Shown in pieces: positions 43,901 through 51,992 of a stretch of DNA of 64,000 nt. The translations under genes were made by a program, and so were the position numbers. The notes beneath the pieces are model-generated. The model had not been told where the DNA came from. It was given only the letters and a program-made list of their open reading frames with translations, and made no database searches. The DNA lies in assembly GCA_031549085.1 (NCBI GenBank), contig JAVBQL010000013.1, positions 248,001-312,000 of the forward strand, read 5' to 3'. The stretch comes from JAVBQL01 sp031549085 (lineage in GTDB: Bacteria > Spirochaetota > GWE2-31-10 > MWDO01). Positions within the stretch are counted from its first letter, which is position 1, and every line of letters begins with the position of its first letter.

Positions 43901-44225
43901 TGATAGTGATGAATTTATAAATGAAGTTTGTTATGGAGAGCATACATTTGCAAAAGATTTGATTAGTACATTTAATAAAAATATAGATGGACAAATGGAT
44001 GAGCTTTCCGATTCAGTTAACTCTAAAGATCTAAATAAGATAGAAAAGAGTGCCCATAAACTTAAAGGATCACTTGGCACAATATGTGCAAAGAAGGGTT
44101 TTGAAATAGCAAAAGAATTGGAGTTGGCTGCAAGAGCAGGAAAAAGCAGTGATGTCAATCCTATCTATAGTGAGTTAGTAAAAGAAATTTCCATGTTAAT
44201 AGATAAGTTGAAAAATTTCTACTAG
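40962..44225 (+). CDS. Hybrid sensor histidine kinase with two PAS domains, pseudo-receiver, receiver and Hpt
   Basis: 1087 residues, no clear membrane helix. Order: helical N-terminal region to about 180, PAS 1 (about 185-300), PAS 2 (about 305-425), HisKA with SHEIRTPMNS (His near 451), HATPase with NNAIKFT and DTGIGIP and GTGLGL, a degenerate receiver at about 685-810 (has MIIDT but no N-terminal acidic pair), an intact receiver (LTVDDVEVN, FMDVNMPG) at about 833-950, and Hpt with AHKLKGSLG near 1030. A complete phosphorelay in one protein; its final target regulator is not adjacent. Confidence 0.95.
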   Translation: MNENEAKKIIIADRNFFIDNKDLIKTKIEKLVELMRVNDKEIISNIVKALSENKIDKQQNINTVQILLKDAFILFSRLANVIDLNDYKKIIYSHSKHISKSYFSSNENISDILIIMKLFKKDLYRLCTEIEDDKYFLYLPYLIEIVMDDIEIVTAKELDISLKMERDKRADEAKIYLGILESTIDSSDDGILVINTKENNEISFFNKNLKTIWELDNWWQVGITKSEQLFELLSTKVKNPTNFLELTDYLYKNSDIELKDTIDLLSGRVIERSSSPYIIDGQIMGRIWYFRDVTNIKRNNEYREYQVQFLQDLIDAIPFPIFYCNEDTTVLGINSDFEKEFRATKDLVITKKVNNLFPKNLKEQVGTIIKDFFDKPQKKSHNFHVRDLDDNEKDWVFYVAPFYRADKKVSGLVCVIVDITEIRKVERDLQKAKEEAELANRAKGEFLANISHEIRTPMNSIIGLSELLLSIEHLEYDVKENLEMISGSANDLLGIINDILDISKIESGKFSIEDIEFNLNDVVSKTMKMLSFRSYQKGIELVIDIANDVPATLIGDPTRLRQIIVNIVNNAIKFTEKGEVALKIRRANEIDYDKIILLFSVTDTGIGIPRNKLNAIFESFTQVDGSIARKHGGTGLGLTICKGLIALMNGKIWVDSTLGKGTTFYFTIQFGINITGNIESKKEEEFSGIGKNILTIISNQSNRTILTKTLEEKNFTVKSFEDFEEFYSEISIKKDPYDLMIIDTIFLNRSINKELIQETIQNSSLNNKKIVLLSSISDISRDIFKKYGVNSYITKPIIKNEVIETIKRLINGDKEISHSESKKESNQMQMGKKLNILTVDDVEVNLKLLDKILGKLNQNITMTQSGDEALLLIKENEFDVIFMDVNMPGKSGLEVTREIRKMEKNENRGHIPIVAMTAYAMDEDKTRCLEAGMDYYISKPIKINEIVNILNRIISNTDSESITSNIENIVSQTYEELSTFDSDEFINEVCYGEHTFAKDLISTFNKNIDGQMDELSDSVNSKDLNKIEKSAHKLKGSLGTICAKKGFEIAKELELAARAGKSSDVNPIYSELVKEISMLIDKLKNFY

Positions 44226-44259
44226 AGACTAATTAAATATATCTATTTTATATATAATT

Positions 44260-44465
44260 AAAACTATACAAACAACTTTTTTCTATAATAAAATACTATT
44301 GATATCAAATTATCATTAAAACTTATTTTTTGAGTAGCGTTCACTTAATTTTATATTTTCATACTGATGAGTAATACAAAAAGCAAGCTTAATTATTTAT
44401 AGGGTTTGGATAGGACTATTGTAAATTATAGCCATACAAAAAGTGTTATCATTATAAATGTTCTA
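44260..44465. repeat. Palindromic element copy E9, half element without central hairpin
   Basis: Outer arms only: CTATTGATATCAAATTATCA and TGAGTAGCGTTCACTTA joined without a central hairpin, then GATGAGTAATACAAAAAGC and CATACAAAAAGTGTTATCAT. It shows that the centre can be lost while both ends remain. Confidence 0.75.
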
Positions 44466-44933
44466 TTAAAACTCTAAAACATATGCAAGTTCATCACAAA
44501 CTTCCAACTTTGGACACTCAAGACACTCCCTCCACAGTTTTCTTGGAAATTTATCTTTATCAACCAGTGTAAATCCTAAATATTCAAAAAAAGCCTTCTG
44601 ATATGTAAGTGCTATAACTTTTGGAAGTTCAATAGATTTTGCAACCTCAATTGCCTCTTTTACAAGTTTTGTTGCTATGCCCTGTCTTTGATGATCTTTA
44701 TCGATCGCTAAAGAACAAATCTCTCCCATATCCTCCCATAAAACATTGAGAGCTACACAGCCAACTATATTTTTATCATTTGTCTCTGCAACAAAAAAAT
44801 TTTGTATAGTTGTATATATCTTATATGGAGTCTTTGGCAACATTAAAGATTCATTGGCATATTGATTTATTAGCTTTAAAATAACAGAAGCATCTTTTAC
44901 AGATGCTTTTCTTATAGTGAAATTTGAGTTCAT
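44466..44933 (-). CDS. GNAT N-acetyltransferase, ArgA-like (amino-acid N-acetyltransferase)
   Basis: 155 residues. GNAT acetyl-CoA loop in HQRQGIATKLVKEA (the Q/RxxGxG/A class). The C-terminal FEYLGFTLVDKDKFPRKLWR followed by ECLECPKLEVCDELA is the Cys-containing tail found in short single-domain N-acetylglutamate synthases of bacteria lacking classic ArgA. So it may make N-acetylglutamate for arginine synthesis; other acyl substrates are possible. Confidence 0.8.
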   Translation of the reverse strand: MNSNFTIRKASVKDASVILKLINQYANESLMLPKTPYKIYTTIQNFFVAETNDKNIVGCVALNVLWEDMGEICSLAIDKDHQRQGIATKLVKEAIEVAKSIELPKVIALTYQKAFFEYLGFTLVDKDKFPRKLWRECLECPKLEVCDELAYVLEF

Positions 44934-45013
44934 TCTCTTTCTATTTCCTCATAATATTAATTGATTTTTTTTAAAATATTGGTTTTAAAAGATTTTTTGG
45001 AGAAGAAAAAAAA

Positions 45014-45385
45014 TCAATTCTTTTTGGTGATAATTTTATCAACAACAGCAATCAGATCATTTGGCTTAAAAGGTTTTATCATCCATGCACTAGCCTTGTT
45101 GCTTTTGGCTACTTCAATTTTCTCTTTCTCTGTCTCTGTTGTTAAGACCACTATAGGAATTGTTGTGTTAATTCTTCTTAAATTAATAATGAAGTCAAGA
45201 CCATTCATCTCAGGCATATTGATATCAGTTATTATCAAATCGTACTTTCCAACATTCTTGTTATATATATCTAAACCATCTACACCATTAATAGCAGACC
45301 ATACAAAATGCCCCGCACTCTCCAGAACAAGAGTCAAACTTTCTCTCATAGTAAAAGAGTCATCAATTATTAATATCTTAGCCAT
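45014..45385 (-). CDS. CheY-like response regulator
   Basis: 123 residues from MAKILIIDDSFTMRES, chosen because GAGGTAAC precedes it. Stand-alone receiver: acidic pair IIDD, phospho-acceptor Asp in LIITDINMPEMNG, Thr in VLTTE, and KPF Lys. No output domain. It could be a second CheY or part of a phosphorelay with the unlinked hybrid kinase. Confidence 0.95.
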   Translation of the reverse strand: MAKILIIDDSFTMRESLTLVLESAGHFVWSAINGVDGLDIYNKNVGKYDLIITDINMPEMNGLDFIINLRRINTTIPIVVLTTETEKEKIEVAKSNKASAWMIKPFKPNDLIAVVDKIITKKN

Positions 45386-45528
45386 TGTTACCTCTTTGTT
45401 TCTAGCAGTGTAACACAATATAAAAACAAAATCAAATAAGTTTTATATATCTTTTGTAAAAAATAAAAGCTACAACTTTATTTTATACTAAAAAAAATAT
45501 GTTTTGTCAAATTTATTCATAAAAAAAT

Positions 45529-45591
45529 AAACTCTTAAAAAATAGAGAATGAATATTGAATAATATTATTTTCTTGTTTTTTTAAGAGTTT
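45529..45591 (-). terminator. Inverted repeat between ferritin and cheY-like genes, probable terminator
   Basis: AAACTCTTAAAAAA and TTTTTTTAAGAGTTT form a long stem on the minus strand, about 28 bases after the ferritin stop. Confidence 0.6.
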
Positions 45592-45618
45592 TATTTAGAG
45601 TTAAATAGAGACTAAAAA

Positions 45619-46122
45619 CTAGTCATCATCATCTTTTCTTTTGGATAATTCTCGATCTATGTTAAATATGCAAGACTTACAGTCAGCAGCCATCTCAAGT
45701 TTGGCAACGATTTTACCTGTGCTCTCCTCTTCCTCAACCTGCTCTTTTACAAACCATAATAAAAATTCTTCTGTGGCATAATCTTTTATTGATTTTGCAT
45801 TTTCCATAATTTTATTTATTGATGTAGTAACAAATATCTCATGTTCCAAAGCCTGCTTAAATATAGCAAGAGGTGAATCAAATTTTGTTTGAGGCCCCTC
45901 TATTGCCTTAAGTTCTACTTTATCTCCACGGTCTATAATATATTGATAAATTTTCATTCCGTGTTTTATCTCTTCATTTGCTTGGACTCTAAGCCAATTA
46001 GCAAATCCATCTAAATTTTCTGAAGAGCACCATGCAGACATTGATAAATAAAGATATGCAGAAAAATACTCTTTATTCATTTGAATATTAAGCTGTTCCA
46101 ACATTCCACTAGAAAGTTGCAT
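45619..46122 (-). CDS. ftnA: Ferritin
   Basis: 167 residues, four-helix bundle. Ferroxidase ligands lie in NKEYFSAYLYLS, QANEEIKHGMKIYQYI and the EEEST segment; the non-haem FtnA type, and the length matches. It stores iron as ferrihydrite and limits Fenton chemistry. It is the last gene of the rubredoxin-desulfoferrodoxin-ferritin run. Confidence 0.95.
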   Translation of the reverse strand: MQLSSGMLEQLNIQMNKEYFSAYLYLSMSAWCSSENLDGFANWLRVQANEEIKHGMKIYQYIIDRGDKVELKAIEGPQTKFDSPLAIFKQALEHEIFVTTSINKIMENAKSIKDYATEEFLLWFVKEQVEEEESTGKIVAKLEMAADCKSCIFNIDRELSKRKDDDD

Positions 46123-46166
46123 AATAAATTACCTCGCTTTTTATAGTTTTTTTAGATCTTTGTTAA

Positions 46167-46544
46167 TTAAAGATCATTTTTCCATAAACCATGAACATTG
46201 CAGTATTCTCTTGCTGTAAATTTATCAGCCTTGAAACAGAATTCTGCCTCTGGTTTCTCTCCAGGTTTTAGATACTTTCTATAAATCTTGTCAGGAGTTA
46301 TAAGTTCTATCCACTCTATAAAATGTTTCTCCTCCATTGGGTGTTCTACAGAGCCAACTTTAACTTTTATTCCCTTATCTGTCTTCTCGATAACTGGAAT
46401 ATGTTTTTCTTTTGATGCTTCTACTGAATTCTCAGTAAGAAGAGCCATCTCTTTTCCGCAGCAAACCATTGAACCTCCACCTATGTGGGATACCATGACG
46501 ATGTTGCCACACTCAGAACACTTATAAATACCATTTAGCTTCAT
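46167..46544 (-). CDS. dfx: Desulfoferrodoxin (two-iron superoxide reductase)
   Basis: 125 residues. N-terminal rubredoxin-like center I (YKCSECGN and MVCCGKEM), then center II with KHIPVI, EHPM, HFIEWI, and the terminal Cys/His in REYCNVHGLW. It reduces superoxide to peroxide without making oxygen, the anaerobe route. The adjacent rubredoxin is the likely electron donor. Confidence 0.96.
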   Translation of the reverse strand: MKLNGIYKCSECGNIVMVSHIGGGSMVCCGKEMALLTENSVEASKEKHIPVIEKTDKGIKVKVGSVEHPMEEKHFIEWIELITPDKIYRKYLKPGEKPEAEFCFKADKFTAREYCNVHGLWKNDL

Positions 46545-46572
46545 AAAAAACTCCTTATTTAATTAAAAATTT

Positions 46573-46731
46573 TTACTCTTTACTAAATTGTTCTTTAGTT
46601 GCTCCACATAGGGGACAAACCCAATTATCAGGTAGATCAGCAAAAGCAGTACCTGCATGTACATCATTATCTGGGTCTCCATCTTTAGGGTTATAAACAT
46701 AACCACAAACATTGCACACGTAGTTATCCAT
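46573..46731 (-). CDS. rd: Rubredoxin
   Basis: 52 residues, below common length cutoffs. MDNYVCNVCGYVYNPKDGD holds the first CxxC and VCPLCGATKEQF the second, which together bind one iron; PDNWVCPLCG is the family signature. GGAGTATTT precedes the ATG. It delivers electrons to the desulfoferrodoxin encoded 28 bases downstream. A longer out-of-frame reading of this region is a shadow. Confidence 0.97.
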   Translation of the reverse strand: MDNYVCNVCGYVYNPKDGDPDNDVHAGTAFADLPDNWVCPLCGATKEQFSKE

Positions 46732-46953
46732 AAATACTCCTTAAACAATTATATATTTTAGTTTATATTAAAAAACTTTTAATATCCTTATTTTAGATAC
46801 TTGATAGATGTATATAAAAAATATACCTGATACAAAAAAGAACAGGCATAAAAAGCACTTTATGAATAATATAAGATAATAAATTATTAATGTAAAGATA
46901 ATATTATTTTTTTTACAAGGCAAGTTAAATCAATAAATTTAAATTAAATTTAT

Positions 46954-47295
46954 TTATAAAAGAATATCTATGTTTGAGCCTATTTTAGGATTTTGTAGAT
47001 TTTTTTTGTTTTTCTCATGCTCTTCGTCCTCTTTCTTCTTCTCTTCTTCTCTATTTTGCTCTTCTAACTCTCTCTTTTTCTGTTTTTCCTTCTCTTTTTC
47101 ATCATCTTTTATTTTTCCGGGGCCTTCAGAAATATCTTTTGTTACAGGCACATCTTCTGCTTCTTGATTGCTTTGGCTTTGAACATTACTATTAATTTGA
47201 GACTCTTTTAAATCTTGTCCATCTTTAGCATTTGCTTGTATCTTTCCAACTTGTCCAAGCTGAGAAAAATTAGTTTGCAAGTCTATTGGATTCAC
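46954..47295 (-). CDS. Acidic coiled-coil flagellar-operon protein with terminal GSNIDILL
   Basis: 113 residues from GTG, chosen for GGAGG 9-13 bases upstream and placement 1 base after the fapA stop; an ATG reading 17 residues longer overlaps fapA. Starts MNPIDLQTNFSQLGQVGKIQ, then a polar Gln/Asn region, a highly charged Glu/Lys coiled coil at about 60-100, and ends PKIGSNIDILL. The end is shared with the 53-residue protein at 36778. Function unknown; last gene of the flagellar operon. Confidence 0.7.
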   Translation of the reverse strand: MNPIDLQTNFSQLGQVGKIQANAKDGQDLKESQINSNVQSQSNQEAEDVPVTKDISEGPGKIKDDEKEKEKQKKRELEEQNREEEKKKEDEEHEKNKKNLQNPKIGSNIDILL

Positions 47296-47296
47296 T

Positions 47297-49468
47297 TTAT
47301 CTCTTTCCTCCCTCCTCTTTAAGAGTATCTTTAAAAGGTCTGACATCTATCTCAAATCCATTCAAATAGAACTCATTCTTTTTAAATTCAGATTTGGTCT
47401 CCAAAAATGCGTTCTTTATATATATTCTTACTCCCGGATATATTATATTTGCACCTATTATTTTTGCGTCACTCTTTAATTGATTTAAATACTTATCAAT
47501 CTCATCAATCTCCTCTTGAGATGTCTTTATAATAGACTGAAGATGTTCTATCTGTTTTTCTAGCTTTTGATACATCTCCTCTTTATCAGGAGGCAGGTAT
47601 CCAACATGTCCCATAATCTCTTTAATCTTCTGTTTTTGTTCAGCATCAATGCCTGAGTTTAGAATAAAGTTCTTACCGCTCTCATCAGGTGAGTAGTATG
47701 ATATCAAGGTCATCTTCTCTTCTTCGCTAATTTTTCTTAAAATTCCATCAAAAGAGCTCTCCTCTATAGAGGAGTAGACGCTCCTATTCTCTTTTCTAAG
47801 TTTATCCAAAGTTGCAAAATTTGCTTGTATTGGTTCAATCTCTCTCCAAGCCTCTGTTTTTTGTTTATTAAGCTCATCAAGTCTCTCTCTTTTTTTAGGA
47901 TCAACCCCAACCTCAAGTTGGGTGGAGCTACTTGCAACAGAACCAATATTTTTTGACTTGATCATCTCACCAGCTCTAAGTTTTCCACCAACGATGGTTC
48001 CACGCTTTCCAACACAGGTTATCTCTTTGGTTGCGTCTATATATGAGTTCATTATACCATCTTTTACATAGACCCCTTCAGCGGCCTCAATTCTTTTTGC
48101 ATTTTCAATAAATTTTGCATATACGCTTTTGCCTGAAATGATGACTCCCTCATCTTTACCCATAAAACCTTGATTGATTACAACATCACCATCAGCCTCA
48201 AGCATACACTTGCCAACACTGCCATTGATCTCTATATTACCCGCAGCTTTTATATTAAAACCATCCTCAACATCACCTTGAACAACAACAGTACCTAAAA
48301 ATACTATATGGCCAGTCTTTATTCCAACATTTTCGGTTATTGTGTAGACCTCTTCAACATTGACCTTTCCAGCATGAAGAAAAACTTGCCCATTCATATC
48401 CGCAATAATTTCTAAATCATTATTTTTAAGTGATACGTTTTTACCCGGAACAAGAGTAACATCTTTTCCATCTTTAGGCATAATGAAATTGCCTTTTACT
48501 GTTCTTCCAGGCTCTCCCTTTGTTGCAGGCTCTTTTTTTGCCAATAGGTCACCAGCCATAACATTTTGTATCATATTTAAACTTTTAAAATCAACAGTAC
48601 CATCATTAGATTCTTTTAAGTGTATCTCATCTTTATTTGTGTTAAAGCTGTATATTATCTCTGCATCTTTTCCATTCTTTACTTTTATACCTTCAGCAAT
48701 CAGCACTGGCTCATTATATTTGGGATAATCTATAATTTTAGCCATAACATCATCTTTTATACCAACAACAACACCTTGAACCTTAAGAATTGTCATCAAC
48801 TCCTCTTTATCAAGGTCAAAACCAGTATTATCCCTAGGTGGAACTACCACAATATAGGCCTTCATCTCATCAGGAGTGATTTGAACACTTGCAGATGAAT
48901 CAGCTACAGGATTTGGATCCATAGAACCAATACGGATATACTCTCCATAAGCATCTTTTACTATCTTTCTTATGTTCTCTTTATCATAACCTGATATTCC
49001 TCTATCTTGAAGTGTCTCAAAAGCCTTAGAATCAGTGATCGCCTTACCTTTTCCAATGGGAGCAGTAACCTTCATTATAATCCCACGGTTGGTTACCTTA
49101 ACAAAAACCTCTCCATCTACATCTTTAGGAAGAATCTCTTTCTCCTCCTCAACGCTCTCTTCACCAGTAAGTACTTGATATAGATCTTTTAGGAGCTCAT
49201 CCTTATTTTTTGTTTTATATACTTTTATCTTGAATTCTTTTTTTCCAATGCCAAATATTCCACCATTTCCCATCTCTTCAATTTCATAATCGAGATCAGC
49301 AATTGGAACTCCCAATTGTTTAGCTGCCTTCGCAAGTGTATCCTCCAAAGTATCACCTTTGATATTTACACTTGATAATGCGGACTCTTCTTCAAGAAGT
49401 TTTTTTAGAATATCTTTTAATTTCTTCATAAACTTTAGCAGCCTACTCTTTAAAAATATAGAGGGCAT
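47297..49468 (-). CDS. fapA: FapA (DUF342) family polymer-forming protein with N-terminal Jag-N-like domain
   Basis: 723 residues as read from MPSIFL (an internal ATG at MKKLKDILKK, 13 residues in, is possible). N-terminal segment ALAKAAKQLGVPI-like and GGIFGIGKKEFKIKV is the Jag-N signature. The DUF342 beta-helix domain fills about 190-560 (GRTVKGNFIMPKDGKDVTLV, GTVVVQGDVEDGFNIKAAG, INGSVGKCMLEADGDVVI). A coiled coil follows at about 565-660. The gene is always close to whiG/fliA in spirochaetes and thus considered a flagella-linked scaffold. Confidence 0.88.
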   Translation of the reverse strand: MPSIFLKSRLLKFMKKLKDILKKLLEEESALSSVNIKGDTLEDTLAKAAKQLGVPIADLDYEIEEMGNGGIFGIGKKEFKIKVYKTKNKDELLKDLYQVLTGEESVEEEKEILPKDVDGEVFVKVTNRGIIMKVTAPIGKGKAITDSKAFETLQDRGISGYDKENIRKIVKDAYGEYIRIGSMDPNPVADSSASVQITPDEMKAYIVVVPPRDNTGFDLDKEELMTILKVQGVVVGIKDDVMAKIIDYPKYNEPVLIAEGIKVKNGKDAEIIYSFNTNKDEIHLKESNDGTVDFKSLNMIQNVMAGDLLAKKEPATKGEPGRTVKGNFIMPKDGKDVTLVPGKNVSLKNNDLEIIADMNGQVFLHAGKVNVEEVYTITENVGIKTGHIVFLGTVVVQGDVEDGFNIKAAGNIEINGSVGKCMLEADGDVVINQGFMGKDEGVIISGKSVYAKFIENAKRIEAAEGVYVKDGIMNSYIDATKEITCVGKRGTIVGGKLRAGEMIKSKNIGSVASSSTQLEVGVDPKKRERLDELNKQKTEAWREIEPIQANFATLDKLRKENRSVYSSIEESSFDGILRKISEEEKMTLISYYSPDESGKNFILNSGIDAEQKQKIKEIMGHVGYLPPDKEEMYQKLEKQIEHLQSIIKTSQEEIDEIDKYLNQLKSDAKIIGANIIYPGVRIYIKNAFLETKSEFKKNEFYLNGFEIDVRPFKDTLKEEGGKR

Positions 49469-49574
49469 TAACCTTTGGTTTTACCCTTAAACCCTTCACC
49501 TGTCTCGCTTGAGGCTATGCAAAAACAAATTTTTACACTACTCTTAAACTAGACAAGTCAATAAAACATCTGTT

Positions 49575-50369
49575 TTAATATATACTCTCTTTTATCTCAG
49601 CGAGCTTTCCTCTAAGCCTCATTAACGCCTTTGTATGAAGTTGGCTCACCCTTGATTCTGTAACATCAAGAACTTCGCCAATCTCTTTTAACGTCAGCTC
49701 TTCATAGTAGTATAAAACCAATACTTTCTTCTCTTTATCTGGCAGATCGTTAATAGCAGCAACAATAAGATTTTTTACAGCATCTTTTTCTGCCAGAACA
49801 TCGGGATTTAGAGAAGAGTTGCTCTCTATTGTATCAATTATCGTCATCTTATCATTATCATCACCAGTATAGAATGGTTCGGTTAGTGAAATAATGTTTG
49901 TTCCATGCACTTTAGTAAGATTTGTATAAAAATCTTTTATATCCCACCCCAAGTGATCTGCAACCTCTTGATCTGTTGCAGCTCTTCCAAACTGACCCTC
50001 AATTGCCTGAATGGCATGCTCTATCTCTCTTGCTATCTGCCTAACAGAGCGAGGAACCCAATCTAGTGTACGAAGCTCATCATAGATAGCACCTCTTATA
50101 CGCATAACAGCATAGGTCTTGAATTTAACATTTTTCTCAGGATCAAATTTCTCTATCGCATCTATCAGTCCAAAGACACCAAAACCAACCAAATCATCAT
50201 ATTCAACATTGACCGGTTTTCCCATAGCAACTTTACCTGCAACATATTTTACTAATGGAGCATACTGTTTTATAAAGTGTTCTCTGATCTTTGGGTCTTT
50301 TGTCTTCTTATATTGAATCCACAATTCCTCTTCCGAAATAGATGGATTATTATTATCAAAGTTACCCAT
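49575..50369 (-). CDS. fliA: RNA polymerase sigma-28 factor (FliA/WhiG)
   Basis: 264 residues from MGNFDNNNP, chosen because GGAGGGATGTTG precedes it. Region 2 (YDDLVGFGVFGLIDAIEKFD, FKTYAVMRIRGAIYDELR), region 3 (DWVPRSVRQIAREIEHAI) and region 4 (LTLKEIGEVLDVTESRVSQL), the FliA/WhiG arrangement. It transcribes late flagellar and chemotaxis genes. It lies between the small membrane protein and fapA. Confidence 0.96.
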   Translation of the reverse strand: MGNFDNNNPSISEEELWIQYKKTKDPKIREHFIKQYAPLVKYVAGKVAMGKPVNVEYDDLVGFGVFGLIDAIEKFDPEKNVKFKTYAVMRIRGAIYDELRTLDWVPRSVRQIAREIEHAIQAIEGQFGRAATDQEVADHLGWDIKDFYTNLTKVHGTNIISLTEPFYTGDDNDKMTIIDTIESNSSLNPDVLAEKDAVKNLIVAAINDLPDKEKKVLVLYYYEELTLKEIGEVLDVTESRVSQLHTKALMRLRGKLAEIKESIY

Positions 50370-50407
50370 CAACATCCCTCCATATAACAAAATATATTAT
50401 CATACAA

Positions 50408-50965
50408 TTAAGAATCTCTTTTTAATACTGTTCTTATTGCCTTTGCCATATCCTCTTCACTAATATTCATATCTAGTAGCTCTTTGGTTTTTTCAGAATT
50501 ACTAGGCTTTGAGTAGTAGCTAACATTTTCAGGTTCGCTTGTTACATCATTTTTATTATCACCGTTGCCACTATCTTCCATAAAATCTTCAAAGCTATAG
50601 GGCTCTCCATCTTCACCACCAAAAGAGAGCGGCTCTTCACTATAAGCACTATTGCTGCTTTCAAAATCTTTAGACTCACTTATACTATCATCTATTGTAT
50701 AATCAATGTTTGAACCTATCTCTGAATCTTCATTCTCGTTGGCTACAGGCTGCTTTGCTCTATTCTCAGTTGCCTCAACATCATTTTTAAACTTTGTAAC
50801 AACAAAAAGTAGACCAAAGCTTAAACCAAATGAAAACGCACCGCTTATTATAGAACGTATCAAAGCTGCTAAAAAATCATTGCCTATAATAAGGTTCTCA
50901 ACGAAAATCAAAACAAGAACAATAATGCCACAAATAGCAGGTCCCTTTATTTTTGGTTTATCCAT
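50408..50965 (-). CDS. Small membrane protein of the flagellar operon, function unknown
   Basis: 185 residues. Two membrane helices at about 10-28 and 35-60, then a disordered acidic Ser/Asn/Glu-rich tail and a short terminal helix (MNISEEDMAKAIRTVLKRD). I do not recognise the family, but the same position between flhG and sigma-28 is occupied by a small unknown protein in spirochaete clusters. It may couple the sigma factor or export system to the membrane; this is inferred from position only. Confidence 0.75.
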   Translation of the reverse strand: MDKPKIKGPAICGIIVLVLIFVENLIIGNDFLAALIRSIISGAFSFGLSFGLLFVVTKFKNDVEATENRAKQPVANENEDSEIGSNIDYTIDDSISESKDFESSNSAYSEEPLSFGGEDGEPYSFEDFMEDSGNGDNKNDVTSEPENVSYYSKPSNSEKTKELLDMNISEEDMAKAIRTVLKRDS

Positions 50966-51083
50966 TGTTTAACAATCTTCCTTGTCTCTTGTAATTCTAT
51001 AGAAATCTAAAATTACAATAAGCACATAAAATTAAAATTATATAATATATTACAATTTATATCAATAATAAAATTGGAGAACA

Positions 51084-51950
51084 TCAAAAATATTTGTTTT
51101 GCTTCATTAATCTATTAACAAAATCTTTGATTCCGCCCCCCTCTTTAAACTCAATTCCCTCAAGTCTTGATACAATGCTCTTTACACTCATAGATGCCTT
51201 TGAGTTTGGATCAAGTACAATAAACGGCGTCTGCTTTATTACCGCTTGAGATACAATTGGATCATCAAAAATCATTCCAAGATTATCAACTTTTATATTT
51301 AAAAATTGGTTTGCAATGCTTACTACTCTCTCAGCAACTCTTCTTCCCTCAAGGTTTGAACTTACTCTGTTAACAACAAGTTTTAATTCCATATTTGGAT
51401 TATTAATCTCTGTTGCTATTATCTTTATTATTCCATAGGCATCTGTTATAGCTGTAGGCTCTGGGGTTGTAACAATTATTGTCTCATCAGCTGCTAAAAT
51501 AAAAGAGAGTACATTATGACTTACCCCTGCCCCTGTATCAATTATTATTATATCAGCATAATCAAGTGAAGCAATCTCTTCTATGAACTGCGTCCTCTCT
51601 TCATCAGTCAAGTTTGCAATTTTTGAGAAACCTGATGCACCACCAACAATTTGGATACCATAGTTGGTATTCATTATGATATCTCTCATTGTCTTCTGCT
51701 TTTTGATAAGTTGCAATAGATTATACTTTGTCACAATGCCAAGGCAAACATTAACGTTTGCAAGTCCCAAATCGGCATCCATAACAATAACTTTTCTTCC
51801 AAGCTGTGAAAATGCTATCCCCATATTAACAGCAAAGTTGGTCTTTCCAACCCCGCCCTTGCCGCTGGATACAGCAATGACTCTTGTCTTTTTACTGCCC
51901 TGATTTTGTTTTCCCATCGATCTTCGTAAACTTTCTGCTTGATCTATCAT
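51084..51950 (-). CDS. flhG: FlhG/YlxH MinD-like ATPase
   Basis: 288 residues. Deviant Walker A SSGKGGVGKTNFAVN, Switch I-like MDADLGLANVNV, and IIDTGAGVSH. It controls flagellar number and position with FlhF. The C-terminal amphipathic helix (FVNRLMKQNKYF) can mediate membrane binding. It follows flhF by about 42 bases. Confidence 0.95.
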   Translation of the reverse strand: MIDQAESLRRSMGKQNQGSKKTRVIAVSSGKGGVGKTNFAVNMGIAFSQLGRKVIVMDADLGLANVNVCLGIVTKYNLLQLIKKQKTMRDIIMNTNYGIQIVGGASGFSKIANLTDEERTQFIEEIASLDYADIIIIDTGAGVSHNVLSFILAADETIIVTTPEPTAITDAYGIIKIIATEINNPNMELKLVVNRVSSNLEGRRVAERVVSIANQFLNIKVDNLGMIFDDPIVSQAVIKQTPFIVLDPNSKASMSVKSIVSRLEGIEFKEGGGIKDFVNRLMKQNKYF

Positions 51951-51992
51951 AAACCACCCCTGCCTGTTTTTTTTAAAAACTTAGCCTCTTTT

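Noticed and set aside
46563..46748. 61-residue hydrophobic frame
   Set aside because: It is the out-of-frame shadow of the rubredoxin gene, whose cysteine motifs and ribosome site decide the frame.
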